The position numbers and the translations under genes are program-made. DNA of 64,000 nt from Pycnopodia helianthoides. Taxonomy: Eukaryota > Echinodermata > Asteroidea > Forcipulatida > Asteriidae. Positions within the stretch are counted from its first letter, which is position 1. Every line of letters begins with the position of its first letter. The stretch covers positions 3,410,001 through 3,474,000 of the forward strand of contig CM063261.1 of assembly GCA_032158295.1 (NCBI GenBank). The letters are read 5' to 3'. Of this stretch, positions 47,801 to 62,800 are shown in pieces. Below the pieces are notes generated by a model. It saw only the letters and a program-made list of their open reading frames with translations, made no database searches and was not told the DNA's origin.

Positions 47801-50800
47801 TGCATGAAATGTTTCTCAGATTGTGTATTCTGATCACGGATTATTCTTCCTGCGCGGACATAAGCCGCTCCAGATTTTCAGCGATATCTCAAAAACGCTA
47901 CCATCTTTTGAAATGAGATTTTCACAGGTTAATTTTATTGTATATATCTACAATTATATAGGATTAATACAGTCAAACGGTTTCAAACGAATTTTGACAG
48001 AGGATGCTATTTCAAAACGAAAAATGTCCAAAAAGTTTCGCTTATGCCACGAACAATGCACAAAATACATGTAACGCGCACAATTGTCTGTACATGGATG
48101 ATGAGATTGTGCTGTATGAGGAGGTGTGTTTAGGATAGTATAACTTGATATCCAACAGTAGATCCAAACTTTATTATGTTTAGATAGTTATTGTGGGATA
48201 TCGTAGGATAATAACTTAACTCACTTAAAACATAATCAAGTTTGGCTATCAATGCAGTTAACTTGACGTTGCAATTCATTGAATTGAAATAGTGATGATC
48301 GAAAATCAGGATATTGTTTCAATCGTTATGAAAAATGTTATGAAAAACTGGCGGACCAGTTACAAATCGAGCCAACTGGTCCTGCTGGCTAGTTGAAAAA
48401 ACAACTTAAGGGCAACCCCTGTATAGTATAAATCCACCAAAATCAATCTATATCCCCTACAGTGAGCCAACAGTTCCCCCGAAAAGAGTTTTATACATGG
48501 TTGCACCAGCAGGGCTCGAATTTGGGGGGAAAATCCACAAGACCACAGGACTTGTATGTCAAAATTTTTACTGGACCAGAGATAATTTTACAAGACCAGA
48601 TTCAAACTGAGGAAAGACTTTCTTGCTTAGTTTAACTTGCATTAATTTGAACAAGCACTAAGACACATAAGAGAAGATTTACCTCATTTGTCTAAGGGTA
48701 ATAACTATATTTCTAATCATTACTCAAAGTCAACATTTGAACCTAATTTGTTTCTGTTCACAAGATATTATAGTGAGTTACATAAATTGTTGTTGAATTG
48801 AAAACACAAGACCACCGGACTTGTCCGGTCATGAGTTTACTGGCCCAATGCTAAAATCACAGGCCTCGGGCCTGCGGTCCAGTGTCAAATTCGAGCCCTG
48901 ACCCACAAGTTTACTATTAGAGTTTTTCCTCAGTGAGTTTTGTTGTCTATGAGAAAAGTTCAAATTACTAAATTTTTTGTTAAATTTTTTTTTTTGGGGG
49001 GGGGGGCTAAAAACTTCTCTTTGCATCTAGTACTTTTCATTTCGTCAGTAGTGATTAACGACAAAATAGTCTGGATCCCCCGAAAAGGGTTGCAACCCCC
49101 AAGTTTACTGGTAGGGTTTTTCCTCAGTGAGTTTTGTTGTCTATGAGAAAAGTTCAAATTACTTCTCTTTTTTTTTCGGGGGGGTGGGGAGGGGGGTAAA
49201 AACTTTTGCATCTAACGCTTTTCATTTCGTCAGTAGTGATGTAAGACAAAATTCTCTGGATCCTTTTTTGATTTCCAGGTATACTCCGAGTCAACGGGAC
49301 GTTTGACAGGGAGGAAATGGCCACGTACCGGGCCCTCGTAGTAGCGACAGACAAAGGAGACCCCGCGCAATCGACAACTAAGAACATCACGATCAGCATC
49401 GCGGACGCCAACGAGTACGCTCCGGAGTTTGAGCCAGGCAACTACAGCGTCGCACTCCCGGAGAACTACGCTGCGGGTTGGAGATTCTGGACGTGTCCGC
49501 GATGGATCGCGACGCCGGGGATAGATTCGGGCGTGTGACGTACGCCATTGCCTCGGGAGACGCTGTCTTATTCACCATTAACGAAACGACGGTAAGATTC
49601 GGTTGTGTCTGATAAACTGAAGCCGTCTTCGCGTTGGATTAATTTCATTGGTAAACATTCCATTGGGTAAATCTCACCGGTATCCGCATGTGACAGATGT
49701 CTTTTAGGTTGTTCTTTAAATAAGTTGTTTTTATTGAACGTCTTCCTCTGGTATCTTTGATTTTCATTTTAGGGGGTTATCATGATTAAAGAAGGCGCTC
49801 AGCTTGATCGGGAGACGGAAGAGAAGCACACGCTGACGATAACCGCTAAAGATGGTGGGGAGATAAGTCAGAACGAAGTGGTGAGGCGCGAAGATGCAGC
49901 ACCGATTTGTTTTTCCTCTGGATCCGGTTTTCAATTTATGCAGAATTCTTACCTTTACTGAAGGGTTAACTGATTAGCAAGTTTTATCCTGTAGCTCTAG
50001 AGAGTTGACCATCTAGACAAACTTTGCTAGAAGTCTTCTCTTCTTGGCTGTTACGATTGAGGCGATAAAATTCTACCTTTTGGACGTTTGACTTTTATTC
50101 GAACTTGTACTCGATGGTTTGTAGCTAACAATGCGCCGTATTTTTGACCGTGTGAGGGCGCTCTCAAAAATATTTTTATCACTTCGGGGGTATAACTTAT
50201 CGTCTGCTCAGCTACCTGTGTACAGTTTAGCATCGGCGTTCTGTCACTTCTGTGCGCAAGAAGAGAGTTTAGTCAGTGCTTCTAGAATCTAAGGTAATAA
50301 CCGCTCCTTTAAAGGTCTTATTTTCTTTGATGGATATGACGTCTGGTAGTAATGTGTTTCAGTCCTTAACTGTCTGGAGGAAGTATTTGAAGCAGTTTTT
50401 GTTTGCGGAGAACAGTTGTTTCTATAAGTAAAAAGAGGAAAGAATGAGCCAGGCTTAACTGCCAGTTCTGATATTTTTTAAGATTAGATGCAGGGCTCTT
50501 TATTTCTTTAAAGGAGCTGTTATTAACCCACCTTAGATTCTAGAAGCACTGATTAAACTCTCTCGCGCACAGAAGTGACAGAACGCCGATGTTAAAACTG
50601 TACACAGCTACCTGAGCAGACGATAACCGCTTAAGTTATACCCCCGGAAGTGATACAATTATTTTTGAGAGCGCCCTCACGCGGTCAAAAATACGGCGCA
50701 TTGCCTTGATGAGAAGAACTTTCTCCTCTGCAGTCAACGCAGATAACTTACCCTTCTCTAAAGTGTTCACTTTACTTTTAAAAATATAAACCGCTTCAGA

Positions 50801-53800
50801 ATTTTCTAGGAATTAACCGCGAGGGAAACTGACGGGGAAATTTTGAAATAATTTGAGTTTGACAAAGAAAAATTGACTTAAGTGGGACTTGAACTTGCGA
50901 CCTCCGGATTAAAGTTCGTGCGCTCTACCAACTGAGCTATCTAGCCCTAATGTTGGCGGTCTCCCTATTTTGTCAATATCTTTGTTCGGGGGCGCCAGTT
51001 AGAAGCCATTCAGCCTGTAACTGCTGTGTCGCCGGGGATCACACCCAAGTTTACGATACAACCAGGGAAGCAGCACCCAGGGGATCACCTTAAGGGGATG
51101 CAACTTTTTTTATTTAAATACCAAGTAATAAACCACAAGGGAAACTGATTTTACCAAGTCAGAGTTTCCCTTGTCGTTTATTAATTGCTTCAGAATTTTA
51201 TGGCATCGGCTTCTGAGTTCTCTTTGGAAATCTCTCTCAGAAATCGTCTAATCTTAATTTGCAAAATTGTCAGCTACAGTGACATTTTTCGTGAGAGGGG
51301 GTGGCAAGGTAAGCGACAGTTTACCAACGTTTTCTTTCTCCGTCAGGTGGAGATCATCGTCCTTGATGTTAACGACAATCCACCAGTATTCACCAAGTTT
51401 GAGCCGAAGTCCATTCAAGAAACTGTACCAGTGGGTGATACAGTGTTGACGTTGACTGCCACAGATGCTGATCAACCCGGCACCCCTAACTCAGAATTGG
51501 AATATTCCATTGAAGGGGGAAGTGATAAGGGTAAGAGCTAGACTATCTTTTGGAGTTTAGGGTTCACAATTAGAAGAATGACTGCATGCGCTGAGACTTG
51601 ACTTGATAATTGTCCCTTTATGAGGACTTGAGTTTTACGAGAGTGTCGGGGCCCGAGCGGTCAAGTGCACTGGACTCAAGCTCTGGTGTTTCTGATCAGC
51701 AGAGTGTGTGTTCGAGTCTCGGTCTTGACTCTTATGTCCGTAAGCAGGACACTTAATCCTTATTGCTTTGTCAGATGGGATGTAAAGCTGTAGGTCCTGT
51801 GTGTTGTGTCATGCATGTAAAAGAACCCTGTTACACTTATCGCTAGTAAAGAGAAGGGGTTTGCCCCGTTGTGTCTGGCAGTGGCTGCCGAATGCGCCGC
51901 AGCACCTTGTCAACCATTTAGAGGGTGCTTCATCTGATAAAGACCCAGACTTGGCTTGGACTCGAGATCTGGGTAAGACTTGTCATACGGTACTTGAGAC
52001 TTTTGGGGGAGGTTAATCATCGTGACTCGCAGCTGAGAAGCTGAAATGCGAAGGACACAGCTTCAACGTGTTTTCAGCCGCAGGCATGGGAGGGCGCGCC
52101 TCTGGCAGCCAGCCACATCGACCCATTATACGACCACAGAGCATAGCCTGAGATCGATTTGATTTTTCCGGAGGGAGAAAAAACCCTTGTAGCATAGGAG
52201 AGAACAAACGCGCAGCTCTACTCATTTGGGCCCAATTTCATAGAGCTGCTTAAGCAGAAAATATTGCTTAACATTTTTCTGCTAAGTAGGATACCAGTCA
52301 CAAATTGTACTTTGGACATAGTAGTTTGGCTGGTGACCTTATTCTGGTAAGCATAATTTTGTTGTGCTTAGTTACTTTTTGTGCTTGAGAAGCTCTATGA
52401 AATTGGGCCATGGTCTTGGCCGGAAATCGAACCAGGGCCACAGTGGTGAGAGGCGAGCGCTGCACGCACAAGCCAACCACGCCACCGGAGACACTTGCCC
52501 AAGTGTCGTGACCTCAAGGGACTTGACCTCTCCTCTTTTTCTTCATTCCACAGCGGAAGAGCTGTTTAACATCACCACTAGTGACAATACCGGAATCATT
52601 ATGGTCGAGTCCAGCTTAGCGAATAGGGTGGGCGATTACTCTCTCTTTGTCGTCGTGCGGGATAAGGGATCGCCCTCGAACGACGCCAACGCAACCGTTC
52701 TGATTACAGTCACCGATGTCAACGATGACGTTCCCGAGATTACATTCCCTGCGGACGGGAGTATCATCTACGTTAAAGAGGTAATTAAGGGCAATAATTT
52801 TTGCTTTTTGGACAGACGTCTTTCGAGTGACATTTCATATTAAAATTATGATTCATAACTTAGATGATTACAATGGCAGCTGTTGCCAAAAAGTCCAAGT
52901 ACAAACAAAAGAGGGACAACAGGAGGTACCCGATTGCAGGTGTTTACACACCTGAGTGTGTGTGGGGGTAGGTATACACATTCAAACCGGGGACCTATAA
53001 CAAAAGAGGACAATAGGGTCCCCAGTTGGGGAAAGGTCCCCAGTTGGAAAGTGTGTACAACACCAATGGGAGCTGTTGCCAAAAAGTTTAAGTATTAACA
53101 AAAGAGGGACAACAGGAGGTCCTCGATAGCAGGTGGTTACACACTTGGGGGTGTGGTTTAATATTCCCTACCTTATGGAGGCTGGGAACAAAACAAAAAA
53201 AAGGGAAAACAAAGGGTCTGCATAAGGGGAATTCTAAAAGACGGTGTGGGGGTGGGGGGTGTTCCACAAGGAATTTTGTGTATAATGTCTATATGAGAGG
53301 ATGTTAACTACAGGGACAAAGGAAAGAACAAAAGATCAGGGATCAGGGATGTCAAGGATAGAATGTGCGTGTTCAAGCTTTTAGTGGAAAACTAGAGATC
53401 GTGATTGAATCTACTCTTCCTCGTATTTTGTTTTTCGATCCATGTGAATCTACTCTTCATTTCAGAATGCCACTGGATTTGTCTTAAACGTAACGGCCTT
53501 TGACACCGATCAGGGAATCAATGGTGAAATTAAATTTGCGTTGGTATTGACAGTGGATAGAAAATACTTCAGACTGGTACCACCTGTAAAATCCGATGGG
53601 GACGACGTTTGCATGGTTTTCTTCAAAGATTCTGTAGTGACTGACCGCGAGGAAAAAGAAGAATATTCTGTGAGTAGATTAATTAAAACCGAATTAAAAC
53701 CATTCAAAAATACTATTTTGAGAATCCAGCAAATGACCAATTTATGTGGGCGTTCCTGAAGACTATTGTTTTTAAAGAAAATAAATCATTTTAAAATACA

Positions 53801-56800
53801 CAGGAATGTACAAAATGATATTTTCCAACTGAATTATTGTACAAAAATTACAGGGTGTAACATAAAAGCATCATTACTTTGTATTTCAGCAAACCTTTAA
53901 TAATCCATTTGTGTTTTTGTTTATTTTTAGTTGGTTATAGAAGCGTCAAATAAAGGTGAATCTCAGTTTGCAAGTACTGTAAACTTCTTCATCAAGGTTA
54001 ACGATACAGATGATAACGAGCCGATATTCTGGGTGAGAAAAACAAACAAGAATAATTTAATGTTAACAATATTCCCACAAACACAAGGAAGTCTCTATAA
54101 ACGCTTGAATATCAAGTGGAATATCAAGGTTGTAAAGTTTGAGTATAGCTAATGTAATATTCCAATCTTTGGTTTGATTTGACTCGACTTTGACCTGGCC
54201 TGACATGACATGACATGACATGAACTGATCTGATATGACCTGACCTGACCTGACCCAATCTGATCTGACAGAATTTGATTTGATTTGATTTGATTTTACT
54301 TTATTTTATTTGGTTTGACTTGATTTGATTTAACCTGATCGATTTGATTTTATTTGATCTGATTTGATCTGATTTGATCTGATTTGATTTGACTTGACTT
54401 GACCTGACCTGATCTGATCTGACCTGACCTGACCTGACCTGACCTGACCTGACCTGACCAGACCAGACCAGACCTGACTTGACCTGACTTGACCTGACTT
54501 GACCTGACTTGACCTGACTTGACCTGACTTGACCTGATTTGATCTGATTTGATCTGAATTGATCTCATTTGATTTGATCTGAATTGATCTAATTTGATCT
54601 GTTTTCATCTGATTTGATCTGATAGGAAAAGGAATCAGATCAACAGACTCTTGAGTTCAGTGTCTACGAGAACAATGCGAGAGCCGATATAGATCTTGTT
54701 AGTGAGGCTACCGATGCCGACGATCCATCCAACCAACATATCTTCTACTTCATTGTCAGTAAGTCAATTTGAATTATCTTAATCACCTTGAAAATTGCGG
54801 TCTCTGAGCAATCTTTTGATGGTGCCCTCTCTTGACTCATTAAGGTCAGGTCATGCTTAAACACTTCTTACTGTGTTTATATCGCATGTTAAGAAATTTG
54901 CCACGTGATGTCCTCTCATTTGATCTGTGTATTATCTTTCTGTGTATTTTATTTTCTATTGTATATTGTTCATGTGCTCTATGTAATGCCGACAAACTGA
55001 ATTTCCATATGGACCAATCAAATTATCTGAATCTGAATCTAAATGAATCAACCAATCAGAACGGATAAACTGTCCCAGGTATTTGTAATGTTTTTTTTAA
55101 TGATTTCTTTAACTGTAAAGATGAGAATTATACACATGGTGTTACCGCAAACCAAATATACATTGATACCTCACCATGCAATGCCTCCAAAACCATATCT
55201 TTAACTGTGTTTTGTGAATCTACAGACGGAAACGCCGATGACTGTTTCACTCTGAATAAGACATCCAGACAATTCTCCTTGAAGAAATCACTGGACCGTG
55301 AAAAGAACGACACCTATGACGACATCGTCATCAAAGTGACGAGTGACTCTGATTACGACGATTCGACCATCGTACCGTGGGATCCGGAGGACAACTCTTT
55401 GTTAAAAGTCACCGTGACAGTCTTAGACATGAATGATAATGGACCAATATTTACGTCGAAATCTTACACCGGAGGTAAAAAAAGACCGCCAGTTAAAGCT
55501 ATTAACACGGGCTCGGTAGAGCTGATAAAATAATACACTATGCAGTGTTCACGTTTTGTGTAATCGACCATAACCATGAAATGACAAACCTGTGAAAATT
55601 GGGGCTGAATCCGTTGTGTGAGTCGGGAGAAAATAGTGATGAAAACAAACGCACAAATGTCAGTGGGTGAATTGTCCTTAATTTTGGTTGTAACAACCGA
55701 AATCAGTTGTTGCAGTTTTTTTTTAATAGATTTTCAGATACAGTTTTCTCGAATAGACTTAATTTCAGGGGAGAATATTTCATTCGCTCGTCCCCAGCGC
55801 CTTGCCTTGAAACCAAAGGCGCTGGGATGGGCAAACGTATCGTTAACGTTAATGCTCAGTCCCATGCTCAGTCCCATCATGCATCACACTCACACTGCAA
55901 GCACTGCACGCATGACGCACTTCCTGAACAAGAATCTGTGCAAGCTGATTAGCCCATCCCAGCGGTCCTGGATAGGCTGCTGGGGCCGAGCGAATATATT
56001 TCACAGAATAGTGGTCTCTAGTATGAACTTCCTAATCAGTAATCTTTCAGACTAAATTCAAACAATGGTGTTTCTTATCCTCGCCAATCCTGTATAACAC
56101 CTTTAATTGTAATTTTGATATTTTACTCTTCTGAATTTTTCGTAATTATCAATAAAAAAATTAGGCCCCAACCTCAAGGTTTTGTTGAAAAACTAGCTAC
56201 ACTTCTGATGTTGAGGGCATTTTTCAAAATGACAACACTTTGACTTCATCCGTGGGATGTTGCTTGGCTATACAAATCAGAGCTTCCACAAATGACGTAA
56301 CATGAGTGATTACGTCACAGGGCTTTTTCTCGAAGCTTTCCGGAAAGCACCTGAGAAGGGCGTTCAAAATGATTGTTTGTTTTGGGGTTTTTTTTTTTTG
56401 CAATTAAAATTTTTCACTTTTTAAATGATGATTATATTATCCGTTTTCACCCTGGAGATTTGAGGCGTATGACAGTCTCGACGCCATTGTTTAAATTTAG
56501 TCTGATCACTTGTTGCCGTTTTCATTCAAACTGGTCTTTAAAACTCAAGCTGAGGCATTCCTACCTCGGTCCCGAATCATGGACTTTAAAACTCGGTCCC
56601 CAATCCTCGCAGTCTGGCGTTTTGGCCACAAGGTCACATCCCTGAAGCTCTCCGGCCAAGACGAATTTCTTCAGTTTGGCTACAAAAGACACATCCAAAA
56701 ACTTGTTATTTTGTTTGAATATGACAGGAGCAGAGTATAACACCGGGTTCGATAGTGAAGTCATCGTGGTCAAAGCGATCGATGCAGACATAGGAACTAA

Positions 56801-59800
56801 CGCCGACGTTACTTACCACAAGATTTCAGAGAAAAAAACAGACACAGGTAATCTATGTTTATGAAGAACTAAGGCCCTTTTCGAATCCACGGCTTCGGCT
56901 CCGGATTGGGCTTCATGCCCAGTTTTCTTGTCTGAAGCCCCGACCGCAAAGCATGCGTAAGTTAAAATAATTGAGGGAGCCTAGCTAGCCTGAGCCGATT
57001 TTGGAGCCGAAGCCGTGAATTCGAAAAGGGCCTATGATCAAAGAAGATTGAGAGGGAACCAGACTAAGAACTTGGAACTGTAATTTAGTGCCTCGCCAAG
57101 AGACCCCCAAAAGAAGTTCGAAAATAACCCCCCCTCCCAAAACAAAAATACGTGCTCCCATTTATGAATACTCAAGACTGTACATGTGGCAATCCTCCAG
57201 TATTGTCCACGCGGCACTCTTTCTAGCCTATACACAGCTGATTGGCTGGGGTGTGATCCAGTTGCCATGGTCACTTCCTTCCGATTGGTTAAGGCACCCA
57301 GAAGGAAATGCAAACCTTCCCCCAGTAAGTTTCTTGCTGTCCGACGCTAAAATCACTGTCCTTTCGGCCTACGGTCCAGTGTATATTTCGAGCCCTGATA
57401 GTATATGGGAAGTAAATCCACTGTGTTGGCTAAACGGTTTCCTTTACGATTCATTTTTTTCATTATCCAGATGGAACAGAATATCCACAAATAGTTCCCA
57501 CCTTCAAAGTTGATAACCTGACCGGCTCTGTCCGAACTCTGAGGAACTTTGAGAGTCGAGACACTGGGTATTTCACCCTGGAGATCGAGGCGCATGACAG
57601 TCTCGACACTCAATTCAAAGACGCTGCCACTGTATCGGTAAGAAAATGGATAATTTATATCATCATAGATGTATATATATTACTTATATTTTAATGTTCC
57701 CATTTTCAAGTTTGGATTAGCAGACTTTCGAGTCACAGTGTTTGAGTACACTTTTGATAATCCTGGCCAACTTGATATGGGGCACCTATTTAATTTTAAA
57801 TTTTTTTTTTTTTCTTTTTTCCAAACAGAATATTAAATTTTGTATACATTGTTCTGTATGTTTTTGTTTTGTTTTGAGAAATGGTCGAATAAATAATAAT
57901 AATAATAATAATAATAATGTGAACCACCCATTAGGAGTGGACCCGAGTTTGCCTAGGACAAACTTGGGCCGGAAAAGAAAAGCCATAAAGCTACGTTTTT
58001 TTGAAAAACAAATCTTATAACAAAAATGAACTCACACTAAACAAAAAATTAGAAGCGATGTTTTACTTATGTTCATGATTTACACAAAATTACAATCCCT
58101 TTATGTTATGGTAAGTGCCCTACCAACACAATGACCCCCATAAGTGGCGATGTACCAACCGTGGATGGGTTTGCAAGCCTCTTTATTATAAAAACACGAT
58201 GCTTTTTGTATGGCGGTGCGCCTTGTACGTTGAACTTTAAATATGTTTTTGGTGATTTGGGGGTACTGCGCCTTGTCTGCCGAGCGCCTTTTATGCAGGA
58301 AAGTACGTTAATACTCACTGGTTTGGGATGGAGCAGTTTTCAACATGATTTTGCTTACCTGCTGGGCCCAATTTCATGGGCTCTGCTTAATACTGTAAGC
58401 AAAGAATCAGTGCTTACGGAAAGTAGGGAATTCCACGCTTACGTCATCAAGCATATATTTCAAAGGTTAACAGGGAATTTCTGCTTGTGCGCACGCATTA
58501 CTATAGGCATTTATCGCTTATACACAGCTTGCGCAGAAATTCTTCTAGAAATTTGTCTTCCTTTGGTTGACAAAAGTAATGGATTGCTCCTTTAATGATC
58601 CAAGATCAATTTATGATACTTACACGAGAAATTGTTTTTTTTTTCAATAGATTTATCTGTTCAATGAGGATCAGCAAGTTATTATCACGTTTGCGTTGAG
58701 CACAGATGATGTGCGGAAGATTGAGGAAGACTTCAAAGCGTATGTACTAATTAAAGTCTTATTCATTTCCGAAATCCATAAAAATAGTTTAACCCTTACA
58801 GTGCCAGCCTCGTTTTATTAATTATGTATCCACAGGCTGGCCATTTAAAAAAAAAATATACATATATTTTTTATGTTGAGTAGTAGAACGTAAGGGAACG
58901 TTGGCGGCCTGTGGATGTAGATTCAGTATGACGTTTCAGAACGTTGGCGGCGCTCGAAGGGTTCCGTGCCGGTCGTGTTTTGGCATTTCTTTATCCAGAG
59001 GGCCATTATATATTTTTTGGGTCGAGTAGTAGAACGTATGGGAACGTTGGAGGCCTGTGGATGGATACTCGGTTTGACGTTTCAGAACGTTGGAGGCACT
59101 CGAAGGGTTAAACAAACATTAACCAAGGTCCATGTTTGCTCTAAAATCACAAACAGAGTTGTACTTGTTCAATTTCAATGGACCCCTTGCGTGTGACGTC
59201 ACAATTAGCCCAAACAGCGCCCTCGATGAGGTCAATGAAGACCCCTAGTCTGAACATCTGACGTCACACTTTAAGGCTCGTGAAAAAAGTCTTCAAAGTC
59301 TCTCGGAAATTTCCGATTGATCAGGAGGACGCAGGTTCAAATCCCGCTCTAGTCAATTTGTCTTTGTTCAACCTATAAAATTAGTTAAAATTATCCCCAG
59401 TCAGTTTCCCTTGTGGTTTTAATTACTTGATGTTAAAAAACTTCTGTCAAATCGTCAGTGAAAGTTTTCCAACGATCCTCCCAGTGATGCCAAAGTTTTT
59501 TAACAATTTTTGTTATTCAGGACTTTAGTGGAAGTGATTGAGAAATATGGAGATTTTGAACCTTCAGCTAAACGAGCTGTCCCGAGTGTTGAACCTGTTA
59601 TAGTCATTGACGACCTGCAAGTGTTTACAGTTGACAATCAACCTGTACAGGGAAGGTAAGACTGGTGGCTCAACATTTTTATTTTTTTTTAGGGGGGGGG
59701 GATTTTGGGGAAGAAGGGAAGATATGATTGGAGTATCAGGTCGTGCGCTTTAAGGAACATGACAGAATTGGTTTTTGCTAACAAAACAGTTGCTTGCAGT

Positions 59801-62800
59801 GTAAGCACTTTATGTAATCCACCATATACATAAACTGACAAACCTGTAGAAGTTTGAGATCGATCAACCATCTGGGTCACAAGAAAATAGTGAAAAACCG
59901 ATTACACATTTGCATGAAATCATATAGATTCAACAAATGAATCAAACGCTCACTGAGCGATAAACTCCAATTGGAAAATTAGTTTATTGATCATTTCTCA
60001 TCAAATATGGCATTTCAGACAGAAATATTTCAAGGGATGATTTCTTCTATCATCATCATTAGACCGTGTAAGTTTTATGTAAATCTGTGATCAAAAAGTA
60101 TATTTTACAAGTTTTTTTTCTTACCAATTCTGTAATGTTCCTTTAAGCTTTTTGTAAAGTAGCCCACCGGGCCAGTTAACTGTGAATTTTTCTTATTGAA
60201 TTTCCAATCCAGAAAATCATAGAGATCGGCCAATAAATGTTCAAGTTCTTGGTCTTTGTTTCCTCGTTGTGTTCTGTAAAGCCAGCTACTATTTTTGTAC
60301 ACAACCATATATGGCGCTCCGTAGGTGTTTGGCACTTCAGATTTTTCTCAGTCTAATTTGAAGGGATTGCATAATAGCAACCTTATTTAATTTTACCATC
60401 ATTGGAAAGATCGGATCTTTCTGTTTCCAATGACAAGCTAGTGGTATGGAAGGTGAACATGGACAAAACTACAGATTTTTTAACAAAATGGCCTATGTGG
60501 TGACTTTTGATCATTTTTTACCATTATTCTTTAATGCATTTTATAACTTTACAGCAATATCGACAACATCACAACAAATTGAGAGTGATTTTATTGTATG
60601 ATAAGAAGTAAAGCATATTTATCATCTGCATTCGAGTCATTTATTAAAGTATCATATATACCATTGTTTATTAAACAGAAAACCTTTTATAAAAGCAGTG
60701 TATTTTATTTATACATTTCTGGGTTTTTTTTAGGAGTGTCATGAAACTTCATGGAGTGAACAAAGAAGATAACACAATTATCGATCCTAAAGTTATTGTC
60801 GAGTAAGTATGTCACGGAACAACCCCACCCCAACACAGCCTAAGATTTGTTTGGCAAATTTTTTAAAAAGTCATAAGTTAACTAAGTTTGATAATAATAA
60901 AAATCGTGGACATTTGTAGTGCGCCATGTCTGTCAGAAAGACACTCCTGGTGCATAGAAAAAGAGCTCCGCTCATGACGGCACTTAAAGGCACTGGACAC
61001 TATTGGTAATTACTCAAAATAATTGTAAGCATAAAAACTTACTTGGTAACGAGCAATGGAGAGCTGTTGATGGTATAAAACATTGTGAGAAACGGCTCCC
61101 TCTGAAGTAACGTAGTTTCTGAGAAAGAAGTCATTTCTCAGTAAATTATTTGAATTGATTTTGAGACCTCACGCGTGAGGTCTGAAATCAAGCATCTGAA
61201 AGCACACAACTTCGTGTGACAAGGGTGTTTTTTTCTTCCATTATTATCTCGCAACTTCGACGACCAATTGAGTTCAAATTTTCACGGGTTTGTTATTTTG
61301 TGCATATGTTGAGACACACCAAGTGAGAAGACTGGTCTTTGACAGTTACCAAAGGTGTCCAGTGTCTTTAAAGCCAAGACTGAACAAGTGAGTTTTCAAG
61401 TTAGTTTTGAAGCTGGAGAGAGTGTCTACTAGTCTGAGGTTTAGTGGAAGAGCATTCCAAAGAGATGGTCCAGTGAAAAAGAGCAGCCTCCTTCCACAAG
61501 TGTGTTTAGAACAGAGGGGTGTTGAGGAGCATGGTGTCTGTAGAGCGAAGCCGTCTTGTTAGAAAACACTTAGCTGTATTGAATCCTGGATGTATCTAGG
61601 AGATGTACCATGTATAGAATGATAGATGAGGAGTAGAACCTTGAAATGGATGGGTTCATGTAGCGGGAGCCAACGAGGTGCTTGTAAGATTGGAGAGATG
61701 TGTGATTTGCGTCTAGTAACTGTGACCAATCTTGCAGCTGAGTTTTTTTCAGACTTTGAAATGCAAATGCTTGCACAAACTCAAGATTTGCACTTGCTCA
61801 ATTTTTCTCTTACTTTTTCTTCAGTTCAATTGATGAAGCGTATGACTATGTTGATGAATTCTATGAAAAATATAAAGTCTTTGAAGTATTGGTAAGTACA
61901 TCGACTCTTGCTTTGTAGGTTTTTGTTGTTGCTGTCACTAAGGGTTTTTTTTGGGGGGGGGGTTCTTTTACGAAATAGCCACTTTGAAAGAAAATGAAGT
62001 TTGGAAAAAGTTGCAAGGTTTGAGATTTGGAAACTTTCTCCAAACAAACTCAAAAGTTTTGCGAAATCCATTTTGCACTGTCCTTGCCGTCGAGATTTTC
62101 TGAGCTTTAGTAGCTTTCTTGTAAAATCCCAGCTATAGTTCGAATTATCTCATACTTCACCTGTGGGGTGAATGCAAAGCAAAATATGTGAAGCAGACAA
62201 TCAGGGCTGTTTTCAAATTGGGACACAATGAAAATTCCCTTTTGTAGTTCGCATGGTTGAACTTAGCTCAACTGGCTAGCTTGTTAAGTTTGACAAAGAG
62301 ATCCCTCGGTAACACTGTGTACATAACTTGTTCCTGTATATAACGTAACTTAAAACGTCAAGTCTTCCACAAGCCACCAATTTAAAATGGAATTAGCAAG
62401 TAATGCTGGTTGACTTGTTTAAAGAGAGGTTCTGGTCTGGCTATGGTTGTGAAGAAACAAGTTCAAGCAAACCCGTCTTGATATTTCTTACATTTTACAT
62501 GCTGAATTGTGCTATATGGGCAGTGCTCAAATTATTTTTTTTTTGGGGGGGGGGGGGGCTTGTAGCTCAAAATATTTACTGGACCAGAATTTTGTTCACA
62601 AGACCAGAAGTGAAATGAGAATCAAATAATGCCTACATAGTTTAACAACTGAACTGTTTGAAATTTAAAAAAAGTACTAAGAGAAGATTTATATCACTTG
62701 TACTATGGGTTAAGTATTCTTCAATAATCAACGAAATGTATTTAGCAGACTGAAAATCAACATTTGAACAAAAACACAAGACCGCCGGACTTGTCCGGTC

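Noticed and set aside
54330..54608. 92-aa minus-strand ORF of SQVRSGQVRS type
   Set aside because: Translation of the TGAYY array.
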